The notes under the pieces were generated by a model that made no database searches, was not told the DNA's origin, and saw only the letters and a list, made by a program, of their open reading frames with translations. 64,000 nt of DNA, taken from Vreelandella venusta (lineage in GTDB: Bacteria > Pseudomonadota > Gammaproteobacteria > Pseudomonadales > Halomonadaceae). The translations under genes and the position numbers were made by a program. The DNA is taken from contig NZ_BJUL01000004.1 of the NCBI RefSeq assembly GCF_007989605.1, positions 62,001-126,000 of the forward strand, read 5' to 3'. Each line of letters begins with the position of its first letter. Positions within the stretch are counted from its first letter, which is position 1. This document shows positions 24,987 to 33,762 of the stretch, one piece after another.

Positions 24987-26465
24987 ATGCCGACGTTACA
25001 TAATGACCCAGGCCAGCTTCGAGTTTCTCGTTGCTGGCCTTTTTTGTTAGCAGCCTTATTATTATGCATGAGTCCTTCCGCTTTTGCAGTGACTGGAGAT
25101 ATAGACTTAACCTCATCAAGCGTCGGATTTTTTGCCGTAGCAATCTTCGTGCTTGCCTATGCCTTAGTAATGGCAGAAGAAAAGATCCACATGCGTAAGT
25201 CTAAACCGGTGCTGGTTGCTGCCGGTATTATTTGGGGACTCATTGGCTGGGTGTACGTCCAAAACGGCATGTCCGATACGTCAGAGCATGCGTTTCGTGT
25301 GACACTTTTGGAGTTCACCGAGCTAATGCTGTTCCTGCTGGTTGCCATGACGTATATCAACGCCATGGAGGAGCGCCGTGTATTTGATGCTCTGCGCTCG
25401 TGGATGCTGCGCAAAGGCTTTAGCTACCGCCAGCTGTTCTGGCTAACGGGCGGCCTTGCCTTTGTACTATCTCCCATTGCCGATAACTTAACCACAGCGC
25501 TGCTAATGTGTGCCGTTATCACCAAGGTTGCTGAAGGGGATAAACGCTTCATTAATCTTGCCTGTATCAACGTTGTGGTAGCCGCCAATGCCGGCGGTGC
25601 CTTTAGCCCCTTTGGCGACATCACCACGCTGATGGTCTGGCAAGCAGGTATTATCCAGTTCCAGGAGTTTTTCATCCTCTTCCTACCTGCCTTGGTCAAT
25701 TTCCTGATTCCTGCTGTCATCATGAGTATATTTATTAAGGATCAGAAGCCCAGCAGCGTTTATGAAGATGTATGGCTCAAACGCGGCGCACGGCGAATCA
25801 TTGCGCTGTTTTTGATTACTATTGCCACTGCTGTACTGTGCCATACGCTGCTGCACTTGCCGCCTGTACTCGGCATGATGACCGGGCTTGGCTACCTACA
25901 GTTCTTCGGCTATTACCTACGTCGCAGCCTGCCCCGCTCGCTGGAGCGCAAGCGTGAACGCTACAGCCGCCAAGGCGATAATAAAAAGCTTGAGCAGTTG
26001 GGTGGCGTGGTGCCGTTTGATGTTTTCAATCGTGTCGCCCGCGCCGAGTGGGACACACTGCTGTTCTTCTACGGGGTGGTTATGTGCGTAGGGGGCCTTG
26101 GCTTTATGGGCTACCTTGGACTGCTTTCCGAAGCGCTTTACACCGGCTGGAACGCCACCTGGGCCAATATTATCTTGGGGGTTGTGTCAGCGGTAGTCGA
26201 TAACATTCCGGTAATGTTCGCAGTTCTAACCATGGAACCAGAAATGTCCCACGGGCACTGGCTACTGATTACGTTGACGGCCGGTGTAGGGGGAAGCTTG
26301 CTCTCTATTGGCTCCGCAGCTGGGGTTGCCGTGATGGGACAAGCGCGTGGCGCTTATACCTTTATGGGCCACCTACGCTGGGCACCGGCTATTTTTCTAG
26401 GCTACGTCGCCAGTATCATTGTGCATATGTGGCTTAACGCCAATAGCTTCGCCGTCTTTGGTTAA
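24987..26465 (+). CDS. nhaD: Na+/H+ antiporter NhaD
   Basis: This 492-residue sodium/proton antiporter of the inner membrane is characteristic of halophilic and marine gammaproteobacteria. A cleavable-looking signal (SPSAFA) is followed by about 12 membrane segments. Motifs include MAEEKIHMRKSKPVL, TYINAMEERRVFDALRSWML, FVLSPIADNLTTALLMCAVI, the repeat-like NAGGAFSPFGDITTLMVWQAG and VVDNIPVMFAVLTM. The ion-binding regions lie in these Asp-containing segments. It stands alone, with an operator-like palindrome upstream and a strong terminator downstream. It should protect against sodium at high pH. Confidence 0.95.
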   Translation: MPTLHNDPGQLRVSRCWPFLLAALLLCMSPSAFAVTGDIDLTSSSVGFFAVAIFVLAYALVMAEEKIHMRKSKPVLVAAGIIWGLIGWVYVQNGMSDTSEHAFRVTLLEFTELMLFLLVAMTYINAMEERRVFDALRSWMLRKGFSYRQLFWLTGGLAFVLSPIADNLTTALLMCAVITKVAEGDKRFINLACINVVVAANAGGAFSPFGDITTLMVWQAGIIQFQEFFILFLPALVNFLIPAVIMSIFIKDQKPSSVYEDVWLKRGARRIIALFLITIATAVLCHTLLHLPPVLGMMTGLGYLQFFGYYLRRSLPRSLERKRERYSRQGDNKKLEQLGGVVPFDVFNRVARAEWDTLLFFYGVVMCVGGLGFMGYLGLLSEALYTGWNATWANIILGVVSAVVDNIPVMFAVLTMEPEMSHGHWLLITLTAGVGGSLLSIGSAAGVAVMGQARGAYTFMGHLRWAPAIFLGYVASIIVHMWLNANSFAVFG

Positions 26466-26487
26466 CGAGCTGTTAACAGCAGTTCAA

Positions 26488-26526
26488 GCCCGCGTCACGC
26501 GCTAACAAGCGCTACGCGGGCTTTTT
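26488..26526. terminator. Intrinsic terminator after nhaD
   Basis: GCCCGCGT (26488-26495) pairs with ACGCGGGC (26514-26521), with CACGC/GCG-rich inner pairing and TTTTTA after it. The T-run overlaps the stop codon of the converging c-di-GMP gene. Confidence 0.9.
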
Positions 26527-29128
26527 AGTACGCCTCAAATAAATACTCAATTGGCGTCGGGCGACCAAATAAATAGCCCTGATAGCGATAACAGCCATGC
26601 CCTTTAAGCCAATCAAACTGCTCTTTTTTCTCGACGCCTTCAGCCACTACGTTTAAACCGAGGCTGACCGCTAAAAGAATCGTGGTGTCCACAATCGCGG
26701 CATCGGTTTTGTCCGTCAACAATTCACGAATAAACGACTGATCAATCTTTAGCTCATCCAATGGTAAGCGTTTCAGATAGCTCAGCGACGAGTAGCCCGT
26801 GCCAAAATCATCCAGCGCGAAGCGAATACCTTGGGAGCGAAGCTTTAACATGGTGCTGCGTACTCGCGTGGGTTCGCTCATCAATAGACTCTCAGTCACT
26901 TCCAACACTAAACGACTAGGCGGTGCCTGGGTTTGTGCTAACAAGCTTTCTACATCTCGTACAAACCCAGGCTGCTGGAACTGCACCGAACTCACGTTAA
27001 CTGAGATAGTGAGCGCCTCATAAGCAGGCTGCTGCGCCCATTTTGCTAACTGCTCACAGGCTGATTTCAACACCCAGTGCCCAATAGGCAGAATCAACCC
27101 GTTTTCTTCCGCAAGGGGAATAAAGGTGGCTGGTGATACCCAGCCCCGCTGTGGGTGATACCAGCGTAATAAGGCCTCAACGCCAGTAGTAACGCCTTGA
27201 TGATTAACCTGCACTTGGTAATGTAGCGACAGCTCATTGTGCTCTAAGGCTTGATGCAGATCCCCCTCAAGCTTAGCCCTCTCCAACACGCTGGTTTGCA
27301 TTTCCATATTAAAAAAGCGTAACGAATTTCCGCCAGCCGCTTTGGCTTGTTGTAGCGCCATGTCGGCTTGTTGTAAAACACTGTTCACACTCAAATCCAA
27401 ACACTTAAACAGTGAAATACCAATGCTGGCGGTAATCGGCATAGCCCTGTCGTTACGCAGCTTAGCAACCGCCCCTAAGAGCTGCCTTGCAAGGCGCTCA
27501 GCATTGTGTGTTGCTTTACCTTGCTGCTCACCTAATGTATTTAACAGTACGACAAACTCATCGCTACTAAAGCGGGCAACGGTTGCCTCCTGAGGCAAAT
27601 GTATTTGCAAACTTTGGGCGACATTAATCAGTAATTGATCGCCACTCTCGTGGCCCTGGATATCATTCACCAATCTGAAACTATCTAAATCAACAATAAA
27701 GATTGCGCTGAAGTTTTTTGTGCAATTATTTTTATCCGTGACATCGGCTAATAATTCCATAAGGCGACGACGGTTCGGAAGGCCAGTCAATGCATCATAA
27801 AACGCCAAATGGTGGGTTTTAGATTGCATCTCCAGATACTCAGTTAATTCAGTGGAGATACCGCATAAGCAAGGCGCTTCACCTGGCGCCATTGTCAATG
27901 GCATCTTAATTGATAGAAAAGTACGCACATGCTCCTCACCTTGTAGCATATGATGCTCTTCAATCGTTACTTTCCTTCCTGATTCTAAAATATTTTTATC
28001 AATTTCTTTTATTTCCTCAGCGCTTTTGGCACTAAAAAAATCATCATCATACTTTCCAACAATATCCTCTATTGGCCGCTTAAAAAGTTCACTTATTCGA
28101 CGATTGACGTAACGATACTTTAGCGAGGAAGACTTTATATAGATATATGCATCTACACTATCTAAAATCGTCGTCAATAGTGCCTCATGGGTATTTAACT
28201 GTTCTCGATTAATCTTCATACGGCGTTTAAGCATTATATTGCCTAAAAGCGCTACAACAAGCAGTAACACTAGCAAGCTAATACCACACCATGCCCAGGC
28301 GGGAATTAGCTGGGATGGTCCTGGCGTAGCCCGCCATGCACTTAGCGTTTCATAATAAGCAGAGCCTTTATCCTGCTTCCATCGACGTAGAACATCATCA
28401 ATACGACTCAATACCTCATCAGGAAGTTGTGGGGATGCAGCATAGAACAGCCTTGCTGGCTGAAAAATAACAGGTGTGTCACTCAACCCATAATCGTGAG
28501 CCCGCCAGCCGCCAAATAGATGGTCGGCGGCCACAAGGTTTGCATCTCCATCCGCCACTGCCTGAAACCCTTCAGAGAAACTACTTACGGGCAGCCAAGT
28601 GACGTTGATATCAAAACGCTCGGTTACCGTCTCCAAATAGCGTTGCTGAACGGAGCCTGATACTACAGCTACACGCTGCTGCTCAAGATCAAAAATAGCG
28701 CCGATCTTGGCCCCTTCGTGCTGATAAAGCTGCGACCAACTATGCATCACCGGCTCTTCATGAAACGCGATACGCTGGGCACGCTCCTCACTCCAGGCAA
28801 CATCAGGGAGTAAGTCAATGTCCCCTTGCTCTAATAGCGCAAGACACTGCTGAAAGTCACATTGAAGGCTTTCAAGCTGCCATTGCTCTTCTTCGGCAAT
28901 CGCTTGCAAAAGGTCGCCTAGCACGCCTCGTAGGCGACCTTCATCGTCAGCGAAGAGTTTTGGCGGATTATGGTACACACCAACGGTCAGTGTCTCGGCC
29001 GATACGCGAGTTGTTGCTAAACATCCAGCTAGCAGTAATGTTCCCGACATAACGTGGGCTAGCACGCACAATGCCCCCTTTTGAGTAGCAGAGGAGCGAG
29101 GTCCGCAACAGCTCAACGTCTGGAACAT
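26525..29128 (-). CDS. Membrane sensor with SBP_bac_3, PAS, degenerate GGDEF and EAL domains
   Basis: This protein has 867 residues. A signal peptide or lipobox-like segment (LLAGC) is followed by a periplasmic amino-acid-binding-type domain (about 45-270, TLTVGVYHNPPKLFADDEG). Then come one membrane segment (about 280-303), a PAS domain (about 315-430), a GGDEF domain (about 440-600) whose signature reads SSDEF, and an EAL domain (about 615-867). The EAL domain has intact EALLRW, DDFGTGYSSLSYLKRLP and VAEGVEKKEQ motifs. It probably degrades c-di-GMP in response to a periplasmic ligand, while the GGDEF part is likely regulatory rather than catalytic. The GST gene is 8 bases upstream, so the two are probably co-transcribed. 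Confidence 0.92.
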   Translation of the reverse strand: MFQTLSCCGPRSSATQKGALCVLAHVMSGTLLLAGCLATTRVSAETLTVGVYHNPPKLFADDEGRLRGVLGDLLQAIAEEEQWQLESLQCDFQQCLALLEQGDIDLLPDVAWSEERAQRIAFHEEPVMHSWSQLYQHEGAKIGAIFDLEQQRVAVVSGSVQQRYLETVTERFDINVTWLPVSSFSEGFQAVADGDANLVAADHLFGGWRAHDYGLSDTPVIFQPARLFYAASPQLPDEVLSRIDDVLRRWKQDKGSAYYETLSAWRATPGPSQLIPAWAWCGISLLVLLLVVALLGNIMLKRRMKINREQLNTHEALLTTILDSVDAYIYIKSSSLKYRYVNRRISELFKRPIEDIVGKYDDDFFSAKSAEEIKEIDKNILESGRKVTIEEHHMLQGEEHVRTFLSIKMPLTMAPGEAPCLCGISTELTEYLEMQSKTHHLAFYDALTGLPNRRRLMELLADVTDKNNCTKNFSAIFIVDLDSFRLVNDIQGHESGDQLLINVAQSLQIHLPQEATVARFSSDEFVVLLNTLGEQQGKATHNAERLARQLLGAVAKLRNDRAMPITASIGISLFKCLDLSVNSVLQQADMALQQAKAAGGNSLRFFNMEMQTSVLERAKLEGDLHQALEHNELSLHYQVQVNHQGVTTGVEALLRWYHPQRGWVSPATFIPLAEENGLILPIGHWVLKSACEQLAKWAQQPAYEALTISVNVSSVQFQQPGFVRDVESLLAQTQAPPSRLVLEVTESLLMSEPTRVRSTMLKLRSQGIRFALDDFGTGYSSLSYLKRLPLDELKIDQSFIRELLTDKTDAAIVDTTILLAVSLGLNVVAEGVEKKEQFDWLKGHGCYRYQGYLFGRPTPIEYLFEAY

Positions 29129-29136
29129 AGATAAAC

Positions 29137-29808
29137 CTACGCACCCGGCATGGTAAGGGGGCCAGCGCGCTCAACTACACGTTGCCAGGCAGGATCACTT
29201 TCAATACGTGCCACAAACGCAGCAATAGCCGGATACTTTGCCAACGATTGTGTCGCGGCGATGGCCTGTAACGGAAAGCTCATTTGTATATCGGCCCCGC
29301 TCGGCCAGTCACCCGCAAAATTACTTCGTTTGCCTAGGTGAGACTCAATTATGCTTAGATGTTGTTTTAGTTGGGGTTGAATAAACCGCTGCTGCACCGT
29401 TGAACTAATTCCTTTTGCTAACGGTTTAATCAGCCACGGAGACTGCTTAGGCAATTGGCTAAAGACCAGCCCCATCACAAGCAGCGGCATTAATGAACCT
29501 TCAGCATAGTGGAGCCAGTAACGATAATTTACCCACTCATTACGGTCTTCTTCAAAGAGCTGACCTTTGGTATTACCGTAGCTGTTGACGAGATAATCAA
29601 TAATTGCCCCAGACTCTGCTATGGTCAGCTCACCGTCGGTAATCACCGGCGACTTACCCAGCGGGTGAATTTTTTTAAGTGATTCAGGGGCTAGCTGAGT
29701 TTTAGGATCGCGCTGATAAACCTCAATATCGTAATCAAGGCCAAGTGTTTCCAGAAGCCATAAAATACGGTGCGAGCGGGATTTTTCGAGATGGTGAACG
29801 CGGATCAT
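29137..29808 (-). CDS. Glutathione S-transferase family protein
   Basis: This 223-residue cytosolic protein has a thioredoxin-like N-terminal domain (IRVHHLEKSRSHRILWLLETLGLDY; a Ser-Arg region as active-site candidate). The cis-Pro and glutathione-binding segment is KSPVITDGELTIAESGAIIDYL. The alpha-helical C-terminal domain ends in WPSGADIQMSFPLQA and a tail. It lies just upstream of the EAL gene. The substrate is unknown. A gamma-glutamyltransferase gene elsewhere in the window is also tied to glutathione, but no link is shown. Confidence 0.92.
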   Translation of the reverse strand: MIRVHHLEKSRSHRILWLLETLGLDYDIEVYQRDPKTQLAPESLKKIHPLGKSPVITDGELTIAESGAIIDYLVNSYGNTKGQLFEEDRNEWVNYRYWLHYAEGSLMPLLVMGLVFSQLPKQSPWLIKPLAKGISSTVQQRFIQPQLKQHLSIIESHLGKRSNFAGDWPSGADIQMSFPLQAIAATQSLAKYPAIAAFVARIESDPAWQRVVERAGPLTMPGA

Positions 29809-30034
29809 AACGACTCCATGGGGCGACTTGGTACGCTAGTGCACCAACGTCAGTTACTCTTTTACTGCAAGCGTATTTAGCTTAGCACTATTGCAGCGTT
29901 GAACCCCATGAAGTTTAGCAATTATTCACGTTGTTAAAGAAACCCAAAGAGCATGGCTTAAGATGTTATTAGATAAAATTAAGCCCATGTTTTAACTCAT
30001 TTTAATATACAGGCACACTCTCACCCATTCTGCA

Positions 30035-30613
30035 CTACGTTCTATGCTCATGACGCCAACGAGACAATATATCTAATGGCGACCATTTCCCTTCCAGCCA
30101 AGGTGCCAGTAAGCGCGTAGAAAGTGGAATAAATAAAAACACCATGACAGGCGTCAACATCATCGTACTGACCAGAACACGAGGCACCATGGGCCAGTCC
30201 GCTAAGATACTGCCAAATACCCAGTTAAACAGCAGTGAAATGGGGAAAAAAGCTAACCATACGGCGATGGCTTGTTTCCAACGCGGAGGTGTCGTACCCG
30301 AACTGGACTGAAACCAAGCATCTAGACCGGTGGCACGGTGCTCATGCGGAGCGTCATACAACCCCTTACCTCGCTGTAGCCATGCATTTCGCGAAGCCGA
30401 GTGCTCCCAGGCTGTTAACGTGTCACTGCTACTAAAGCGGAAAATAATTTGATATTCGTCATCGCTATTGGGTGGTGCCAAAACACCGGACCCCAAATAA
30501 CCGGGAAAGTCAGCCGCCAAGTCGCGGCCTTCGTTCAACCAACGGTTAAAATCATGGTAACGGCCGCTCGCCACTCGACGGGCTACCATTAACGTGACAG
30601 GTGAGGCAGACAT
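30035..30613 (-). CDS. Antibiotic biosynthesis monooxygenase-like membrane protein
   Basis: This protein has 192 residues. The N-terminal ABM-type ferredoxin-like fold (VTLMVARRVASGRYHDFNRWL, then YQIIFRFSSSDTLTAWEHSASRNAWL) is followed by two strong membrane segments (about 118-135 and 147-167) and a basic cytosolic tail. This ABM plus 2TM layout occurs in uncharacterised bacterial proteins. No cofactor or substrate can be read from the sequence. It stands alone between GST and a small unknown gene. Confidence 0.8.
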   Translation of the reverse strand: MSASPVTLMVARRVASGRYHDFNRWLNEGRDLAADFPGYLGSGVLAPPNSDDEYQIIFRFSSSDTLTAWEHSASRNAWLQRGKGLYDAPHEHRATGLDAWFQSSSGTTPPRWKQAIAVWLAFFPISLLFNWVFGSILADWPMVPRVLVSTMMLTPVMVFLFIPLSTRLLAPWLEGKWSPLDILSRWRHEHRT

Positions 30614-30759
30614 GATATATCTCCTAATGTGATCACAGCGAATTGCCGGGTAGGCAAGCTGTTTGTCTTCAGGTGGGTAATCCCAAAAACAGTGCTCGCA
30701 TTATACAGGCAAAGATGATGCCATGTGATGACATTGGAGTAGTGACAAGGGGGTAACTA

Positions 30760-31152
30760 CTAGCCAGGTAGTGGCTGACGACGTTCGCCACGCTGAAAAG
30801 ACCTAACGTGTAAGTAAATATCAATGGCGCTGCGAATTGCATCGGCCTCTAGGGCATCAGGTACCACGATAGGCCCTTTCACCTCCCCTCCTGAGCGCAA
30901 AACCCTATCCACATCAGCACGATAGCGTTCCAAAAGGTGTTCTATGTTGATACGCACACGATGCACTTCTAGCGAGAATGCATGTTTTTGTTCGTTACGC
31001 TTAACGACATCCAATGGATTTTCTGCCACTTCGATTAGGCTCTCCAGGGTATTGAGCACTAATTTTTCGGCTCTATTTAGATTGGGTATAACGGCATAAA
31101 TGAGTTCATGGAGCGTTAGATTTGCATCGCTATGGTGCATATGCCAAGTCAA
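30760..31152 (-). CDS. Hypothetical protein, 130 aa, coupled to a DUF2835 gene
   Basis: I do not recognise the family. The sequence is alpha-helical, charged and without signal or membrane segments (ELIYAVIPNLNRAEKLVLNTL; AFSLEVHRVRINIEHLLERY). The frame opens with TTG overlapping the stop of the upstream DUF2835 gene as TTGA, a coupled start. An in-frame ATG at 31140 is the alternative. The two genes form a small operon. Confidence 0.6.
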   Translation of the reverse strand: MTWHMHHSDANLTLHELIYAVIPNLNRAEKLVLNTLESLIEVAENPLDVVKRNEQKHAFSLEVHRVRINIEHLLERYRADVDRVLRSGGEVKGPIVVPDALEADAIRSAIDIYLHVRSFQRGERRQPLPG

Positions 31153-31376
31153 CTCTTTGAGAGAGGCTGAATGTTGATAAAACGACTCTGGTCAGAAAAT
31201 TCCAATCGATAAACGCCATGAACGCCCTCTTGTCCTACTACGCGGCGCAGCGCTTCCGCAGGAAAAATGACCCAGCGGCCATCAACGCTGCGCGCTCGCA
31301 CATTCGAGTAGCGTCCTTCGTAATGCGCCAGGCACTCACTTTTTGACAGATGGATAACAACATCGATGATAGGCAT
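31149..31376 (-). CDS. DUF2835 family protein
   Basis: This small protein of 75 residues is cytosolic. IDVVIHLSKSECLAHYEGRY, RARSVDGRWVIFPAEALRRVV and VYRLEFSDQSRFINIQPL follow the DUF2835 pattern, a small beta-rich family in gammaproteobacteria with unknown function. It is followed by the coupled 130-residue gene. Confidence 0.85.
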   Translation of the reverse strand: MPIIDVVIHLSKSECLAHYEGRYSNVRARSVDGRWVIFPAEALRRVVGQEGVHGVYRLEFSDQSRFINIQPLSKS

Positions 31377-31489
31377 GTGAATGATTAACCAAACAATAGC
31401 TAAGCGGTCGTTTTAGGCACAACACGTGCTGCGATTTCTACATAGATGCTCTATGCTAACGCAAACAGCTTATCCTTCGGTAATTGCTT

Positions 31490-32110
31490 ATGGATCTTTC
31501 TACCCTAACCCCATTTGTTTCTTCATATGCGTTACCGCAGCCTAAGGTAAGCGACCCACAGGCTGAGCGAATGCCGTCGGAAGAACAGAAAGCCCGCGCC
31601 TCTGAAACTACACCAGCAAGTGAAGAGACGGACTCATCCGCCAGTCGCGAAACGACCGGTCCTACGCGCCCAGACGGTACGCCGCTAGCACCGGAAGAGG
31701 TCCAGCTTTTAGAACAACTTAAGCAAACTGACCGGGAAGTTCGCCAGCATGAAATGGCCCACCAGACAGTAGGTGGCCCCTACACCGGCGGTGCCAGCTA
31801 TGAGTACGAAGTTGGGCCAGATGGCAAACGCTATGCAGTGGCAGGCGAAGTTCCCATTGACTACGGCCCCGTACCAGGTAACCCCACGGCGACTATTGAC
31901 AAGATGCAAACGGTCATCGCGGCAGCGTTGGCGCCGGCAGAACCATCTTCTAAAGATATACAGGTAGCCGCTCAGGCAAGACAGTATTTATTGGAAGCCA
32001 AACTGGAAGCCGCTCGCGAGCAGAGCGAAATGAATGCTGCGCGAAGTGCTGGGGAGGCTACTACAGATACAGAAGAAGTGACCACAACAGCTGATGAGCA
32101 GGCAGCCTGA
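31490..32110 (+). CDS. Putative metalloprotease, CJM1_0395-like family
   Basis: This protein has about 206 residues. The N-terminal 70 residues are low complexity (Glu, Ser, Thr, Pro). The conserved core has LKQTDREVRQHEMAHQTVGG with the zinc-type motif H-E-x-x-H, then GGASYEYEVGPDGKRYAVAGE and TIDKMQTVIAAALAPAEPSSKD. This pattern is shared by a poorly known family annotated as putative metalloprotease or catalase-like. There is no signal peptide. The ATG at 31490 is preferred to the TTG at 31484. Confidence 0.75.
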   Translation: MDLSTLTPFVSSYALPQPKVSDPQAERMPSEEQKARASETTPASEETDSSASRETTGPTRPDGTPLAPEEVQLLEQLKQTDREVRQHEMAHQTVGGPYTGGASYEYEVGPDGKRYAVAGEVPIDYGPVPGNPTATIDKMQTVIAAALAPAEPSSKDIQVAAQARQYLLEAKLEAAREQSEMNAARSAGEATTDTEEVTTTADEQAA

Positions 32111-32161
32111 TCGGTTGGCTTTCCTACATTGGATTGCAATTGCTCCCCCTATTAATGTCGC

Positions 32162-32641
32162 CTAGGGTGCTGGCGAAGCAGCGCCTAAAAAGCGCTGATT
32201 CCAGTAATCGATATCCAGTGGCACGCTGACCACGCTTCGACCGCTACCAGGGGCATGTATCATCTGCCGATTCCCGCCATAAATGCCAACGTGCGTGGCT
32301 TTGGCGCCGTCCCCAAAGAACAGTAAATCACCAGGGCGCGGCGTCTCTACCTGCGGCAGCGCGCGGAATTGGTCGTCAGCAGTGCGGGGCACGCGGATGC
32401 CTGCGGCGCGATAAGTCATTTCCACAAGTCCCGAACAATCCAGCCCCTCCGGCGTGTTACCGCCAAAGCGGTACGGTGTGCCAATCGCTTGCTGGGCATG
32501 AGAGAGAATCAGCGCACGCTCCATCGACATACCCGCTTGATCACCGGCGCCGGGGGCAGTCGTGATCTCCTTGCTGGCACATCCTGCTAATAGCAACAGC
32601 GTGGATAGCGTTAACAGTGAGGACAGACGGATAAACGGCAT
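32162..32641 (-). CDS. NlpC/P60 family lipoprotein (cell-wall endopeptidase)
   Basis: This 159-residue lipoprotein has a signal peptide ending in the lipobox LLAGC. The NlpC/P60 domain has the catalytic Cys in GLDCSGLVEM, the His in ATHVGIYGG and the third polar residue His in MIHAPGSG. Such proteins (Spr/MepS, NlpC) cut peptide cross-links of peptidoglycan. Length and layout fit the short single-domain type. It converges on the HExxH gene. Confidence 0.92.
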   Translation of the reverse strand: MPFIRLSSLLTLSTLLLLAGCASKEITTAPGAGDQAGMSMERALILSHAQQAIGTPYRFGGNTPEGLDCSGLVEMTYRAAGIRVPRTADDQFRALPQVETPRPGDLLFFGDGAKATHVGIYGGNRQMIHAPGSGRSVVSVPLDIDYWNQRFLGAASPAP

Positions 32642-32728
32642 ACATCGCTCCGACTCAGCATGTTAGCAATACTTATATCATGGCCTATACGCAGCTTACC
32701 CGCTACTGATTCGTAGGCTGTTATTACT

Positions 32729-32784
32729 TAATACACTATGAATAACGCACTATGACTAACACCCTGTGACTAACGCCCTATCCA
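32729..32784. repeat. Four degenerate 14-bp tandem repeats at a stop codon
   Basis: Units taatacactatgaa, taacgcactatgac, taacaccctgtgac and taacgccctatcca run head to tail. The stop codon of the histidine phosphatase gene (32770-32772) spans the third/fourth unit border. Confidence 0.75.
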
Positions 32785-33399
32785 CTCAACAAATGTGCTT
32801 TCGCCCAGCGCATGGCGCTCGTGGCGCAAGCGGCTCATTGCAGCATAAGGTAAATCCATCACTAACCCGTTACCAAGCGGCTGTCCCAGCACTTGGCGCA
32901 GCAGCGCATTGCAGACAAATAGATGTGCAATCACCAACACGTGCTTACCGGGCGGATTAGCCAACAGTCGCTGCCAGGATTCACTAACCCGAGCATCCAG
33001 CGCTGCCAATGTTTCTCCTTCTGGGGGCGCGACTTGGCAGGGGTTAAACCAAAACGCGCTCATTGGCTCACTGCCCTCATCGGCAAATACCTGGGCATGC
33101 GTTTTGCCTTCCCAGCGCCCCAAGTGAAGTTCAGCCAAGTCGTCATCAACTTGTACAGGCACATCAAACTCCTCGCCCAGCCACAGCGCAAATTCGCGGC
33201 AACGCAGTAGTGGCGAACTGACAATCGCATCATAAGGCGGCCTGCCGTCCACCGTGTGGCGCATAACGGCATCACTCACTTGCTTCCAGCCCTTTTCACT
33301 CAGCGGGTGGTCGGTACTGCCACGTAACATGCGCCCGCCGACTGGCTCCCCATGGCGCATAATATCGATGGTGGTGATGTCTGCATTTGGAAAGCGCAT
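32770..33399 (-). CDS. Histidine phosphatase family protein (CobC-like)
   Basis: This 209-residue protein belongs to the phosphoglycerate-mutase-like branch. The catalytic start is DIMRHGEP, followed by GSTDHPLSEKGWKQV, SPLLRCREFA, LGRWEGKTHAQVF and the second histidine in VLVIAHLFVCNALLRQVL. Alpha-ribazole phosphatase (CobC) is the nearest familiar type, but no other cobalamin genes are nearby, so the substrate is open. The start ATG at 33399 is reasonable. Confidence 0.88.
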   Translation of the reverse strand: MRFPNADITTIDIMRHGEPVGGRMLRGSTDHPLSEKGWKQVSDAVMRHTVDGRPPYDAIVSSPLLRCREFALWLGEEFDVPVQVDDDLAELHLGRWEGKTHAQVFADEGSEPMSAFWFNPCQVAPPEGETLAALDARVSESWQRLLANPPGKHVLVIAHLFVCNALLRQVLGQPLGNGLVMDLPYAAMSRLRHERHALGESTFVEWIGR

Positions 33400-33412
33400 G
33401 GTTTTTTGTTCC

Positions 33413-33631
33413 TTAACAAGCTGACTCGATGATCACGTAGCGCGCACAGGCATAGAGCCACTCGGGCATCAGCACCGTGGCCAAAATCATCACATAGATA
33501 ACGCTAACTGGATTCCAGGCGAGGCTGTTAATTGAGGCATTGAGCTACAAGCCAATACCATTATTGCCGGTAATGCTAATCACTGACGAATCACGTAGAT
33601 TGATAGGCCAGTCGATACGTTGAAAGGCCAA
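33413..33631 (-). pseudogene. Probable decayed membrane-protein gene fragment
   Basis: On the minus strand one frame reads about 70 codons of plausible protein, interrupted by TAG at 33545-33547. The end is hydrophobic (VSVIYVMILATVLMPEWLYA) and stops at 33413-33415. A second frame over 33480-33620 also reads like protein (LALPAIMVLACSSMPQL), suggesting frameshift decay. The parent family is not recognised. The rest of the 33400-33762 gap holds nothing else I can support. Confidence 0.35.
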
Positions 33632-33762
33632 TTAAGCGCGGCATCACCTGAGCGGGTTATTTAGCAATGCCGCTATGGTGGTGGCCAACCATGACAGCGA
33701 AGAGACACTAAAATGACAAACGCATGACCGCTCAGCGACAGTTCAGTGGGTAAAACTCACTG

